A DNA stretch of 64,000 nt from Gammaproteobacteria bacterium (GCA_018826895.1 JAHJYA010000094.1:1-64000), one strand, 5' to 3'; numbered from the stretch's first letter, positions 28,861 through 38,158 are shown. The notes: a model not told the origin generated them from the letters alone. Made by a program: numbers and translations.

Positions 28861-29310
28861 ATGGATAACAAGCATGCGATTTCGGTACTTAACGACCTGA
28901 TCGAAACCAGCAAGGACGGCGAAAAAGGTTTCCATGAGTGCGCCGAAGATGTCAAAAACCCGCAACTCAAAACCCTGTTCAGCCAGCGTGCTCAGGAATG
29001 CGCTGCTGCTGCTCGTGAGCTGCAGGACCTGGTTCGCGGCCTGGGCGGCGACCCTGAAACCAGCTCAAGCGTAGCCGGTGCCCTGCATCGCCGCTGGGTT
29101 GATCTCAAGAGCATGGTTACTGGTAAAGACGACGAAGCCATTCTCAACGAGTGTGAGCGTGGTGAAGACGTAGCGCTCAAGGCCTACAAAGAAGCCATCA
29201 CCAAGGAGCTGCCGCCGACCGCCCGTGTTGTGGTGGAAAAGCAACTGCAAGGTGTGCAGCGCAACCATGATCAGATCAAGTCGCTGCGTAACATCGCCCG
29301 CGCCAGCTGA
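28861..29310 (+). CDS. PA2169-family four-helix-bundle protein (DUF2383)
   Basis: The 149-residue, helix-rich cytosolic protein begins NKHAISVLNDLIETSKDGEKGFHECAEDVK and contains LFSQRAQECAAAARELQDLV, the ferritin-like DUF2383 pattern of Pseudomonas stress proteins such as PA2169. A GAGAGGAACGACG stretch precedes the ATG. It lies alone between the TetR and NCS1 genes and ends in a strong terminator. Its role is unknown. The 450-bp gap upstream holds the TetR operator and probably this gene's promoter. Confidence 0.82.
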   Translation: MDNKHAISVLNDLIETSKDGEKGFHECAEDVKNPQLKTLFSQRAQECAAAARELQDLVRGLGGDPETSSSVAGALHRRWVDLKSMVTGKDDEAILNECERGEDVALKAYKEAITKELPPTARVVVEKQLQGVQRNHDQIKSLRNIARAS

Positions 29311-29346
29311 TCAACCGGCGCCTGCGGGCGTCGGCACGGATTGACG

Positions 29347-29386
29347 AAAAGGGGGAAGGTGCCAGGCACCTTCCCCCTTTTTTGTT
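29347..29386 (+). terminator. Strong Rho-independent terminator
   Basis: AAAGGGGGAAGGTGCC and GGCACCTTCCCCCTTT form a perfect 16-bp stem around a tiny loop, followed by TTTTG. It ends the DUF2383 transcript and, because the flanks are A- and T-rich, may also stop the convergent NCS1 transcript. Confidence 0.9.
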
Positions 29387-29401
29387 AGCTGCATTCCGGG
29401 C

Positions 29402-29427
29402 TGTGTAGGAGGGGCTTTAGCCGCGAG
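29402..29427. repeat. REP repeat at the 3' end of the NCS1 gene
   Basis: GTAGGAGGGGCTTTAGCCGCG is a single REP copy. The TAA stop of the NCS1 transporter (29417-29419) and its last two codons (RG) lie inside it, so the repeat forms the gene's 3' end. Confidence 0.75.
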
Positions 29428-30889
29428 TTTCCAGTGCCACCGGGACAATGGCCACAGCCTGTTTGCGCATCAGCAGGTAGTGCAGCACTGCGCCGAGCAG
29501 GGCGCCGAACAGCCAGGCATAACCCGACAGGTCGCTCAGCGCCGGCACCCATACCGATGCCACGGAGAACACCGAGGCTACGGCAAAGGCGATCATTGCC
29601 TTGCGATTCCAGCCGCCATCGAAGTAGTAGGTCGAACCCGGTTCGGCGCTGAACAGGTCTTGCACGTTCAACTGCTGGCGGCGCACCAGGTAGTAGTCGG
29701 CGACGATGATGCCGTACAACGGCGCCAGTACCGCGCCCAGGGTGTCGACGAAGGCGGCAATGCCAACCTGGCTGATAAAGGCGACCCAGAGTGCGCCAAT
29801 AAAGAAGGCAATCGCCGCGGTGATAAACCCGCCGGTGCGTGCACTGATGCGCGCAGGCGCCAGGTTGGCGATGTCGTAGGCGGGCGGGATAAAGTTGGCG
29901 ACCAGGTTGATGCCCACTGTGGCGGCGAAGAAGGTCAGCGCGGCAATAATGGTCAGGGTCAGGTTATCGACCCGGGCGACGATGTCGGTCGGGTTGGTCA
30001 GGGTTTCACCGAACACCACTACGGTGCCGGCGGTGATCACCAGGGCAATCAGAGAAAAGATTGCCAGACTGATCGGCAGGCCAAGGAAGTTACCCACGGT
30101 CATCTGCTTCTCATCCCGCACAAAGCGTGCGAAGTCGCCGTAGTTGATCACCACCGCGGCAAAGTAGGCGACCATGGTGCCAACCACGGCGGCAAATGCC
30201 GCGACCGGGCCGGCGGCGTAATCGCCGGTGCCGCGGAACAGGGTGCCCAGCTCGCCCAGCAGGCTGGGGCCGGCCTGGTACCAGATGATCAGCATCAGCG
30301 CGATCATCACCAGGTACACCAGCGGCCCGGCCCAGTTGAGAAAGCGGGTGATCCAGTCGATGCCGCGAATGAACAGCGCCACCTGAAACACGCAGACAAT
30401 CACATAAGACAGCCAGCCGACTGCGGTCATGCCGAGGAAGCTCGCATCCGTCGTCGTGGTACCCAGTAGCGAGTTGATCAGCAACGCCAGCGCCGTGGAG
30501 GCGAAGTAGGTCTGCACGCCATACCAGAAGATCGCCACGATGCCGCGTACCACGGCCGGGAAGTTCGCGCCGCGTACGCCCATGCTGGCGCGCGCCATCA
30601 CCGGGAAGGGGATGCCGTACTTGACGCTGGGTTTACCGGTCAGCTGCACCAGGCCCATGACGATAAAGCCCGCCAGCACGATCGCCGCCAGCACCGCCCA
30701 GCCGCTCAGGCCATAGGAAATAAACAGGGTCGCGGCCAGGGTGTAGCCGAACAGGCTCTGAATATCGTTGGACCAGACATTGAAAATTTCAAACCAACCC
30801 CACTTGCGCTTGCCCGGTGGCAAGGGCGCTAGGTCAGCGTTGTGCAGGGATGGGTCGAGCTTGTGAATATGAAAATCATCGCTGGGCAT
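29417..30889 (-). CDS. NCS1-family nucleobase/cation symporter
   Basis: The 490-residue protein has about 12 membrane helices and the NCS1 signatures LPPGKRKWGWFEIFNVWSNDIQS, GKPSVKYGIPFPVMARASMG and FIPPAYDIANLAP. It imports a nucleobase, hydantoin or allantoin with Na+ or H+. The start at 30889 has AGGAGA upstream; the 43-residue extension is rejected. Its promoter region carries a RutR-like site and two TTGTNTACAA sites, tying it to both the TetR gene and the purine regulon. Confidence 0.87.
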   Translation of the reverse strand: MPSDDFHIHKLDPSLHNADLAPLPPGKRKWGWFEIFNVWSNDIQSLFGYTLAATLFISYGLSGWAVLAAIVLAGFIVMGLVQLTGKPSVKYGIPFPVMARASMGVRGANFPAVVRGIVAIFWYGVQTYFASTALALLINSLLGTTTTDASFLGMTAVGWLSYVIVCVFQVALFIRGIDWITRFLNWAGPLVYLVMIALMLIIWYQAGPSLLGELGTLFRGTGDYAAGPVAAFAAVVGTMVAYFAAVVINYGDFARFVRDEKQMTVGNFLGLPISLAIFSLIALVITAGTVVVFGETLTNPTDIVARVDNLTLTIIAALTFFAATVGINLVANFIPPAYDIANLAPARISARTGGFITAAIAFFIGALWVAFISQVGIAAFVDTLGAVLAPLYGIIVADYYLVRRQQLNVQDLFSAEPGSTYYFDGGWNRKAMIAFAVASVFSVASVWVPALSDLSGYAWLFGALLGAVLHYLLMRKQAVAIVPVALETRG

Positions 30890-31008
30890 GGTGCTCTCCT
30901 TGATCTTGTTGTCAGGCCTGGCGGCCGGTATGAGGAGGTTGTATGCACAGACTGTTCCGCTTTTAGCATTCCAGTATGTGCAGGCTGCTACGCACTTTGT
31001 GCACTGTT

Positions 31009-31061
31009 TTGTACACAACTTTTATAGCGCTGAATACCTGATTTGCAGCGATTGTCTACAA
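31009..31061. promoter_or_regulatory. Two GntR-type palindromes upstream of the NCS1 gene
   Basis: TTGTACACAA (31009-31018) and TTGTCTACAA (31052-31061) match the TTGTNTACAA pattern that also precedes puuE, uraH, the LysE gene and the GntR gene. Their centres are 43 bp apart, 120-170 bp upstream of the transporter start. Confidence 0.6.
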
Positions 31062-31086
31062 AACATGCTGCGATAGGCGCCAAAAT

Positions 31087-31102
31087 CTGACTTGAAAGTC
31101 AA
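31087..31102. promoter_or_regulatory. RutR-like operator upstream of the NCS1 gene
   Basis: CTGACTTGAAAGTCAA shares 12 of 16 positions with the candidate operator at 28514-28529. It also contains a perfect inverted repeat, ACTTGA-n3-TCAAGT, at 31090-31104. It is probably bound by the RutR-like regulator at 27761. Confidence 0.5.
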
Positions 31103-31254
31103 GTGGTGTTGCGCGTCGATGGTGCGCAGTGACCCGTAATAGAGCGTGGCGAGGCACGGGCTACGCAGCCTAGGGCTGTGTCGTTCGCGGCCGCACCGCC
31201 AGCTCAAGCACTGTCTTGAAAAAGGCTATGTCCCAATAGGCTGTTGCATATCTG

Positions 31255-31331
31255 TAGGAGCGAATTTATTCGCGAAATTCGCGGCACAATCGCGAATAAA
31301 GGCTAGGCGCCCCCTTCGCTCCCACACAAGC
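31255..31331. repeat. GTAGGAGCGAATTTATTCGCG-type repeat
   Basis: An inverted element runs from GTAGGAGCGAATTTATTCGCG to GCGAATAAA and CTTCGCTCCCAC. It lies in the 497-bp gap between the NCS1 start and the 2-hydroxyacid dehydrogenase end. Related elements occur at 19363, 49540 and 62370. No gene is seen in this gap. Confidence 0.65.
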
Positions 31332-31386
31332 CGATTTGAGGTTGCAACACGCAAAAAAGCGGGGCTAACCAACGGTTGGCGAGGAA

Positions 31387-32349
31387 TCAAGCGGAAGTGG
31401 GGGCGAGCAGACCGCAGGGTTTACCCTGGTCGAAGGCCAGCAGATTGCTGAAGGCATCGCCAAAGTACAGTTCGTAGCCATGCCGTTCGACATAACCCAG
31501 GTGAGGCGTGCAGAGAATGCGCGGATGCTGCAGCAGCGGGTCAGCCGGATCGAGCAGCGGCTCCTGTTCGAATACATCCAGCGCGGCGAAGCCTGGGCGG
31601 CCAGTCTCCAGCGCTTGCAACAGTGCGCCGGGGGCAAGCAGCTCGGCGCGGCTGGTATTGACCAGCAGCGCGTCGGGCTTCATCTGTTGTAAGTCGCTCA
31701 GGCCAATGGCGTGGCGCGTGCTTTCGGCCAGGCGCAAGTGCAGGCTGATGATATCGGCTTCACTGAAAAATGCTTCGCGCGAAACCGCCGCACGGTGGCC
31801 GTCAGCCTCGGCGGCGCGACGTGAGGTTTCGCTACCCCAGACCAGTACCGGCATCTCGAAGGCCTGGGCGTAGCGCGCCAGGCGCTGGCCTATCTTGCCG
31901 TAACCCCAGATACCCAGGGTCTGGCCGCACAGGCGTTGACCCAGGTTGACTTGCCACTGCCCGGCATAGAGCGCGTCCATGGCCGGGCGCAGTTGCCGGC
32001 GCGCCATCAGCATCAGCGCCCAGGTCAGCTCCGCGGCGGCAATGGGCGAGCCGCGGCCCTCCAGCACGGCGATGCCCTGGCGCGCGCAGGCAGCCAGGTC
32101 CAGGTGCGGGCCAGCCTTGCCGGTCTGGCTGATCACCTTGAGCCGCGGCAAGCGTGCCAGCAGCGCGGCATCCAGGCGCGTGCGCTCACGGGTCAGCACC
32201 AGGGCATCGGCATCGGCAAAACGCTCGGCCAACACATCCGGGTCGTGCGGGATGTCGTGGTACAGGCTGACCTGATGGCCCTCCAACAGCTTGAAACACG
32301 TCAGGCTGCGAATGACCTGCTGGTAGTCGTCGGGTATCACAATATGCAT
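31387..32349 (-). CDS. D-2-hydroxyacid dehydrogenase
   Basis: The 320-residue protein has the NAD-binding motif LGIWGYGKIGQRLARYA (about residue 145), the catalytic Arg in VNTSRAELL, the Glu in LDVFEQEPLLD and the His in CTPHLGYVERHGYE. It reduces a 2-oxoacid or oxidises a D-2-hydroxyacid. The substrate is not evident; glyoxylate from purine breakdown is one possibility. It is monocistronic, between the NCS1 gene and an orphan kinase. Confidence 0.88.
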   Translation of the reverse strand: MHIVIPDDYQQVIRSLTCFKLLEGHQVSLYHDIPHDPDVLAERFADADALVLTRERTRLDAALLARLPRLKVISQTGKAGPHLDLAACARQGIAVLEGRGSPIAAAELTWALMLMARRQLRPAMDALYAGQWQVNLGQRLCGQTLGIWGYGKIGQRLARYAQAFEMPVLVWGSETSRRAAEADGHRAAVSREAFFSEADIISLHLRLAESTRHAIGLSDLQQMKPDALLVNTSRAELLAPGALLQALETGRPGFAALDVFEQEPLLDPADPLLQHPRILCTPHLGYVERHGYELYFGDAFSNLLAFDQGKPCGLLAPTSA

Positions 32350-32576
32350 GGCTTTCTGTCTCCAGGTTCAACTCCCAAGCCTGGGCCGGGAGTGGGCAGT
32401 GGGTGGGGCGGGCATTGGGGGCGCTATCATTGATGGTGTGCTGGTATGGCTAGCCACACCTGCCACGCCCTGCCGTCGCAGCACGCTGATATAGCCGTAC
32501 GTGCAACGGGTATTAGTGTTTTACTCGATCATCGAGCCAGCGCATTGCACGGTTCACCTTTCAGGGTCGGCTTGCC

Positions 32577-33704
32577 ATGCGGTTATCGGGTTTCATCCTA
32601 GAGAACATCGAACCTATCGTGCAGGCGTGGGAAGATTTTGCGCGCACGCTGGCCACTCCAGGTGAGCCTCTCGACTCTGTCGCCTTGAGAGACCATGCCG
32701 AGTTGATGCTGCGGGCCATTGCTGCAGACCTCGCTACCGAGCAGTCCTCCCGCGAACAGATCGAAAAATCTCACGGCCAATCAGTCTCCGAAGACAATAC
32801 TGCCGCGAAAACCCATGCCATCACCCGACTGATGTCGGGCTTCACCATCGACCAACTGGTCGCGGAGTTTCGCGCGTTACGTTCAAGCGTGATCAACCAC
32901 TGGATGAAGCAGGAGAGGGCGGGCGCGCCGACACAAGTGGAAGACATGATCCGCTTCAACGAGGCTATCGACCAAGCGCTGGCGGAATCCATTTCCAGCT
33001 ATACCAAGGCCGTACAAGCCTCACGCAATATCTTTCTGGGTATCCTCGGGCACGACCTGCGCACCCCGTTGAGCGCGATATTACTCGGCGCGGATGTGCT
33101 TTTGCGCACCAATGACCTGGGCGCGCGCCCCATCAAGATTGCCTCGCGCATCTATTCCAGCGTCAAGCGCGCCAGCCAGATAGTCGGAGACTTGCTGGAC
33201 TTCACGCGTTCGCAAATCGGCCATGGTATCCCGCTGAAAAAAGAGCAGATGGACATCCAGCCCGTCTGCGAGCGCATCGTCGAAGAGTCACGTACGGTGA
33301 ACCCTGAAGCCGATATCCACCTGACCTGTAGCGGCAGCGCGGTAGGTGATTTCGACGGCTCGCGGCTGGAGCAGGTGTTCTCCAACTTGATCGGCAATGC
33401 TATACAGCATGGCGCAGGCAGCGACCCGGTGACCGTTACCCTGGACAGCCATGGCGGCATATTGCATTTCAGCGTGCACAACACCGGTAATCCCATCCCC
33501 GAAGACGTATTGCCGTTTATCTTCAACCCGATGGGGCGCTACTCGCCGGAAATGGCCACAGACAATGGTCCTTACTCAAGTTTAGGCCTCGGGCTATTTA
33601 TCGTGTCGCAGATCGTCGAGTCCCATGGCGGCCGGGTTGAAGTCTCATCCCAGGCGGATAGCGGTACAAAGTTTGTGGTGCTCATACCCTTATACGCGTC
33701 TTGA
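32577..33704 (+). CDS. Orphan sensor histidine kinase with RsbRD-like N-terminus
   Basis: The 375-residue kinase has no membrane helix. Residues 1-140 form a helical, globin/RsbRD-like sensor (FILENIEPIVQAWEDFARTL). Next come a HisKA box GHDLRTPLSAILL with the phospho-His at residue 159, an N-box FSNLIGNAIQHG (residues 268-279) and a G-box GLGLFIVSQIVESHGG. It is cytosolic and has no response regulator gene beside it. It may feed a stress-response or unlinked phosphorelay. Confidence 0.85.
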   Translation: MRLSGFILENIEPIVQAWEDFARTLATPGEPLDSVALRDHAELMLRAIAADLATEQSSREQIEKSHGQSVSEDNTAAKTHAITRLMSGFTIDQLVAEFRALRSSVINHWMKQERAGAPTQVEDMIRFNEAIDQALAESISSYTKAVQASRNIFLGILGHDLRTPLSAILLGADVLLRTNDLGARPIKIASRIYSSVKRASQIVGDLLDFTRSQIGHGIPLKKEQMDIQPVCERIVEESRTVNPEADIHLTCSGSAVGDFDGSRLEQVFSNLIGNAIQHGAGSDPVTVTLDSHGGILHFSVHNTGNPIPEDVLPFIFNPMGRYSPEMATDNGPYSSLGLGLFIVSQIVESHGGRVEVSSQADSGTKFVVLIPLYAS

Positions 33705-33751
33705 AGCCATTCCCATGGCCTGCAGGCACCGCGTCAGGGTGGATCAATAAA

Positions 33752-33798
33752 GCAAAGCCTGCGCGCAGCCTCTGAAATCCGCTGCGCGCAGGTTTCGC
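33752..33798. terminator. Hairpin between convergent kinase and tctA genes
   Basis: AAGCCTGCGCGCAG and CTGCGCGCAGGTTT form a stem of about 13 bp around a loop of some 15 nt. It lies between the ends of two convergent genes (33704 and 33838). The U tract is weak, so termination is likely but not certain. Confidence 0.6.
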
Positions 33799-33837
33799 TT
33801 AGCTCGGTGAATCTACTTGTTGGCGTTGAGTGGGGGA

Positions 33838-35358
33838 TTAAACGCTGCTATCGGCCAGTGGACGAGTGCGGTTCTGACGTGTGCGCCAGGCCCGCCAGAT
33901 TGGCAATGCAACCATCACCGCAACCAGACCCCATACAGCCAGGGCAATTGGGCTCTGCCACAGAATACCCAGCTCACCATTGGACAATGACAAGGCGCGG
34001 CGCAGGTTTTCTTCCATCATGCCGCCGAGGATAAAGCCCAGCAGCACGGCCGACAGCGAGTAATCGAGCTTGCGCAGGATGTAGCCGCAAATGCCGATGC
34101 CAATCATCAGAAACAGGTCGAACGTGGTGGAGTGCACCGCATAGACGCCGATGGAGGTGATGATCGCAATGGCCGGCACCAGCGCCCAGGTCGGCACCGA
34201 GAGGATGCGAGTGAATACCCGCACCATGGGTACGTTCATGATAATCAGCATGACGTTGGCAACGAACAGCGAGGCGATCAGGCCCCAGACGATGTCGGGT
34301 TGGTTCTGGAACAGCATCGGCCCCGGCGTGATGTTGTACAGCGTGAGTGCACCGAGCATCACTGCGGTGGTGCCGGAGCCCGGTACGCCGAGGGTGAGCA
34401 TCGGCACCATCGAGCCGCAGGCTGCCGCGCTGTTGGCCGTTTCCGGGGCCGCCAGGCCGCGCAGGTCGCCATCGCCGAAGCGATTGTCATGACGCGCCAT
34501 GCGCTTTTCCGACATATAGGCCACCGCACTGGCCAGCGTTGCCCCGGCACCCGGCAGCACACCGAGCACGAAACCAACCACGCCGCTGCGCAGGTTGGTC
34601 GCCAGCACAAAAGCGCCTTCCTTCACGTTGAACAGCATGCGCCCGGAGGCTTTCACGGCTTTCTGGCCATGGTGGGTGCGCTCGAGCAATACCAGTATTT
34701 CACTGACGCTGAACAAGCCCAGGACCAGCACCACGAACTGGATGCCATCGGCCAGGCCCAGGCTGCCGAACGTGAACCGGTACACGCCACTGTTGGCATC
34801 AATACCGACGCAGGAGAGAAACAGGCCGATCATGGCCGCGATGGCGGTCTTCATCGGTTTGTTGTCAGCCATACCCGCCAGGCAGGTAATGGCGAACACC
34901 ATCAGCACAAAATACTCGGCTGGGCCAAAGGCAACCGCCCATTGCGCGAGCAGCGGGGCAAATAGCACGACGCCAATAGTGGCGATGGTGCCGCCGATGA
35001 ACGAGCTCCAGGCGGACAGCGACAGGGCGACGCCAGCCTTGCCTTGGCGTGCCAGCGGATATCCATCCAGGGTGGTCATTACTGCCGAGGCTTCGCCAGG
35101 GATATTCAGCAGGATGGAGGAGATACGGCCGCCGTATTCACACCCCAGGTACACCGCTGCCAGCAGGATCAGGGCCGTTTCCGGTGGCAGGCCAAGGGCA
35201 AAGGCGATGGGGATCAGCAGGGCTACACCGTTGACCGGACCCAGGCCCGGTAACAGGCCGACCACAGTGCCGATCAATGTGCCGCAGAAAGCGGTCAGCA
35301 AATTGTAGGGAGTTAGGGCGACGCCGAAGCCGATGCCCAGGTAGTGAAGGGTATCCAT
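33838..35358 (-). CDS. tctA: Tripartite tricarboxylate transporter, large permease (TctA)
   Basis: The 506-residue protein shows the TctA layout of about 12 helices with GLLPGLGPVNGVALLIPIAFALGLPPE, PGEASAVMTTLDGYPLARQG and LGVPGSGTTAVMLGALTLYNITPGP. It forms the transport channel with TctB, using solute delivered by TctC. The ATG at 35358 is 1 bp after the tctB stop; the longer frame is rejected. It is the last gene of the isomerase-porin-tctCBA operon. Confidence 0.93.
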   Translation of the reverse strand: MDTLHYLGIGFGVALTPYNLLTAFCGTLIGTVVGLLPGLGPVNGVALLIPIAFALGLPPETALILLAAVYLGCEYGGRISSILLNIPGEASAVMTTLDGYPLARQGKAGVALSLSAWSSFIGGTIATIGVVLFAPLLAQWAVAFGPAEYFVLMVFAITCLAGMADNKPMKTAIAAMIGLFLSCVGIDANSGVYRFTFGSLGLADGIQFVVLVLGLFSVSEILVLLERTHHGQKAVKASGRMLFNVKEGAFVLATNLRSGVVGFVLGVLPGAGATLASAVAYMSEKRMARHDNRFGDGDLRGLAAPETANSAAACGSMVPMLTLGVPGSGTTAVMLGALTLYNITPGPMLFQNQPDIVWGLIASLFVANVMLIIMNVPMVRVFTRILSVPTWALVPAIAIITSIGVYAVHSTTFDLFLMIGIGICGYILRKLDYSLSAVLLGFILGGMMEENLRRALSLSNGELGILWQSPIALAVWGLVAVMVALPIWRAWRTRQNRTRPLADSSV

Positions 35359-35359
35359 G

Positions 35360-35815
35360 TTAATTCTCCAGCGCGGCAATGGGGCCGAGGGGCAAGGGGA
35401 CGTCCAAGCCGAAATCGAACAGCAGGTACAAGCCCACGGCGATGACGACACCACCGATCAGGCTTTGCCAGGTGCTGGCGCCGTACAGGCGAGCCATGGC
35501 AACGGCGAACAGCACGCTGCTGGGGATGAAGCCAAGCCATTCAAAAGCCGTGGCGTATAGCAGTAGGGCGGCTACACAGAGCGCGATTTTGCGCCCGACA
35601 TGGCGGTCCAGGGCCGGTTCTGCCTGAGCGTGCTGCCCAGTCGAGGGGCGGATGAGCTGGTACAGCACGGCGCAGCCGATCAGCGCCAGCAGCAACAGTG
35701 GGAAGGCGCGTGGCCCTACAGGTTCGTAAGCAAAAGGGGCTTGATAGGCCCAGCCTACAATTACCAGGGCGAGGCATAGCAGCAGGGCGCACCCTGCAAA
35801 CAGACGATCATGCAT
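35360..35815 (-). CDS. tctB: Tripartite tricarboxylate transporter, small permease (TctB)
   Basis: The 151-residue protein has four hydrophobic helices and the TctB features AYQAPFAYEPVGPRAFPLLLLALI and YATAFEWLGFIPSSVLF. It sits between tctC (50 bp) and tctA (1 bp), the standard order of the system. Confidence 0.9.
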   Translation of the reverse strand: MHDRLFAGCALLLCLALVIVGWAYQAPFAYEPVGPRAFPLLLLALIGCAVLYQLIRPSTGQHAQAEPALDRHVGRKIALCVAALLLYATAFEWLGFIPSSVLFAVAMARLYGASTWQSLIGGVVIAVGLYLLFDFGLDVPLPLGPIAALEN

Positions 35816-35865
35816 GAGAGGCTCCAGCGGCGAAGCCCAGACAGGCTTCGCCCAGCAAAGGCGGA

Positions 35866-36846
35866 TTACTCGACCAGGCCGAACTCGCGGCCCAGTTCGC
35901 GGTACTGCGCGACTTGCTGCTTGACCAGCGCGTCGAGCTCTTCACCGGTCACGGTCAGCGGCAGCACGTCACGGTCGGCGAGGTATTGCTGGAATTCTGG
36001 CGAGGCTTGCAGGGTGGCGAAGCGGTCGCGCCACCAGGCTACGGCTTCAGGGGTGACGTCCGGGCCGACGAAGTAACCACGGATCAATGGCCACTGGATC
36101 TCGTAACCCTGCTCGCGCGCGGTGGGGATGTCGGCCAGTTCACCTGGCAGGCGCTCCTCACTGAAAATCGCCAGGGTGCGGATCTTGTTGGCTTTCTGTG
36201 CGCGGATCTCGCTGGCGCTGCCGGTGACCAGGTCCACGTGTTTGCCCATCAGGGCCATGTAGTGCTCGGCACCGCCTTCAAATGCGGCGTAGCGCAGGTC
36301 GCGCGGGTTGACCCCGGCGGCTTTTGCCAGCAGCGCGATCTTCACCCAGCCTTGGCCACCGATGCTGCCACCACCACCGACGGACACACTTTTTGGGTCT
36401 TTTTTCAGCGCTTGAACGACATCGTCCAGGGTCTTGAACGGCGAGTCTTCGCGCACGGCCAGGGTGCCGTAGTCAGTGCCGATAGTGGTCAGCCATTGCA
36501 CGGCGTTCTCGTCATAGCGGCCGTATTTGCCCAGGGCGAGGTTGAGCAGCGAGGCGCCGGAGAAGGCCACGATGGTGCCGGCTTCGCCGCGGCGATTAGC
36601 GGCAATGGCGTTATAGGCCACCGCGCCGATGCCGCCGGGCATGTAGGTAACGCGCATGGGGGCATCAAGCAGTTTGTGGTCCTTGAGACCGGCTTGAGCC
36701 AGTTTGCAGGTGAGGTCGAAGCCGCCGCCGGGCTTGGTAGGGGCGATGCATTCTGGGCGTGAGGGTTCTTTGCCGAGCGCGCTGGCGCTGGCCAGTAGCA
36801 TGGCGCAGGCAATGGACAGGCAGGTGCTGAGTCGAGTCGAGTTCAT
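35866..36846 (-). CDS. tctC: Tripartite tricarboxylate transporter, binding protein (TctC/Bug)
   Basis: The 326-residue periplasmic protein has a signal (MNSTRLSTCLSIACAMLL, cleavage near ASALG/KE) and the Bug-family segments APTKPGGGFDLTCKLAQ, ITVTYMPGG-like MRVTYMPGGIGAVAYN and SVGGGGSIGGQGW. It captures a carboxylate for TctAB. Ligand identity is not readable, but the neighbouring isomerase suggests an unsaturated tricarboxylate. Confidence 0.92.
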   Translation of the reverse strand: MNSTRLSTCLSIACAMLLASASALGKEPSRPECIAPTKPGGGFDLTCKLAQAGLKDHKLLDAPMRVTYMPGGIGAVAYNAIAANRRGEAGTIVAFSGASLLNLALGKYGRYDENAVQWLTTIGTDYGTLAVREDSPFKTLDDVVQALKKDPKSVSVGGGGSIGGQGWVKIALLAKAAGVNPRDLRYAAFEGGAEHYMALMGKHVDLVTGSASEIRAQKANKIRTLAIFSEERLPGELADIPTAREQGYEIQWPLIRGYFVGPDVTPEAVAWWRDRFATLQASPEFQQYLADRDVLPLTVTGEELDALVKQQVAQYRELGREFGLVE

Positions 36847-36892
36847 GATGCGTTCCTTTCTTAGAGTTGTAGAGGTGCGGTAGCGCGGCGAC

Positions 36893-38158
36893 TCACCAGA
36901 GTGCCTTGGTGTAGCTGAGAATCAGGCGGTTCTCATCGAGGTCACGGCTGAAGCTCGAGCGGTAGCTGGCGTTACGCCAGGTCAGCTTGAGGTTCTTCAG
37001 GGTGCCTTCGCTGAAGCTGTAGGCCAGGTCGGTGTTGCGTTCCCACTCATTGCCCGATTGGCCGTTATTCAGGCGCACCTGATCACCGGTGACATAGCGG
37101 TTCATGAACGTCAGGCCCTTGAGCCCGATGGCGGCGAAGTCATAGTCATAGCGCAGCTGCCAGGAGCGTTCCTCGGGGCCGGCAAAATCGTTGATCTGCA
37201 GGAAGTTGGTCAAGTAGGGCGTGGCCCCATCGACATAGGTAAAAGCCTCATCACCTTTCATCTGCTGATAGGCCAGGCCCAGGGCATGACCGGCCTGGCT
37301 GTAGGTAAACATGGCGTTGAGCGCCTGGTTATCAATATTGCCGACGCGTGCTTGACCCGCTTCGCGGTTATTGAAGTAGCGCAGATCGCTTTTCAGCGTC
37401 CCGCTGCCCAGCGCCAGGCTGTGTTGCAGGCCGAGGAAGTGCTGGTGATAGATATCCTGCAGCTCGGCATAGTGATAACTGGCCACCAGGCCTGGCGCGA
37501 GCCCGTAGTCACCGCCGAAGAAGCGCAGCCCGTCACTCTCGGGGCTGGCGCCGAAGCGGCCGTTCTTGTTGTTCAATGCCAGTTTTTCCGAGCCGGAAAC
37601 GCTGCGCTGGACCACCCGGGAGATTTCCCCGCCGGTCAGTGTCAGGGACTCGATATCACGGCTTTGCACCTGCCAGCCTTCGAATACCTGGGGCAGCAGG
37701 CGGCTGTTGCTGTACTGCAAGTAAGGCATTTTCGGCAGCAGGGTCCCGACCTTGGCCACGCTTTTGCCCAGGCGGGCCTTGCCGGTTACGCCCAGCTTGC
37801 TGTAGTCGTCTTCGGCGCGGTTGCGGCTGTCGCGTGGCAGCAGGTCAGTACCGCTGCGGTCGCTCGACGAGTCAAGCTTCAAGCCGAGCATGCCGAGGGC
37901 GTCGACACCAAAGCCGAGCGTGCCCTGAGTAAAGCCCGACTCCAGACTGAGGATAAAGCCCTGAGCCCATTCCTCGCGTTTGTTCTGAGCGGGATCGGGA
38001 AATTGGCGAAAATCGCGGTTCAGATAAAAGTTGCGCAGCTCCAGGCTGGCTTTGCTGTCTTCAATAAAACCCTGGGCCTGGGCAACGCCCATCGACAGGG
38101 GCATTAGGCAGAGGGCGCCAAGGGGCAAGGTGTAATGCAGAGGGTATGTTGTTGTCAT
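36893..38158 (-). CDS. OprD-family outer-membrane porin
   Basis: The 421-residue protein has a signal ending near GVAQAQG, then FIEDSKASLELRNFYLNRDFR, the typical OprD start, and repeated amphipathic strands ending in the aromatic LILSYTKALW. It forms a substrate-specific outer-membrane pore. Lying between tctC and the isomerase gene in one operon, it is probably the outer-membrane entry for the same carboxylate, as OpdH is for cis-aconitate in P. aeruginosa. Confidence 0.92.
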   Translation of the reverse strand: MTTTYPLHYTLPLGALCLMPLSMGVAQAQGFIEDSKASLELRNFYLNRDFRQFPDPAQNKREEWAQGFILSLESGFTQGTLGFGVDALGMLGLKLDSSSDRSGTDLLPRDSRNRAEDDYSKLGVTGKARLGKSVAKVGTLLPKMPYLQYSNSRLLPQVFEGWQVQSRDIESLTLTGGEISRVVQRSVSGSEKLALNNKNGRFGASPESDGLRFFGGDYGLAPGLVASYHYAELQDIYHQHFLGLQHSLALGSGTLKSDLRYFNNREAGQARVGNIDNQALNAMFTYSQAGHALGLAYQQMKGDEAFTYVDGATPYLTNFLQINDFAGPEERSWQLRYDYDFAAIGLKGLTFMNRYVTGDQVRLNNGQSGNEWERNTDLAYSFSEGTLKNLKLTWRNASYRSSFSRDLDENRLILSYTKALW

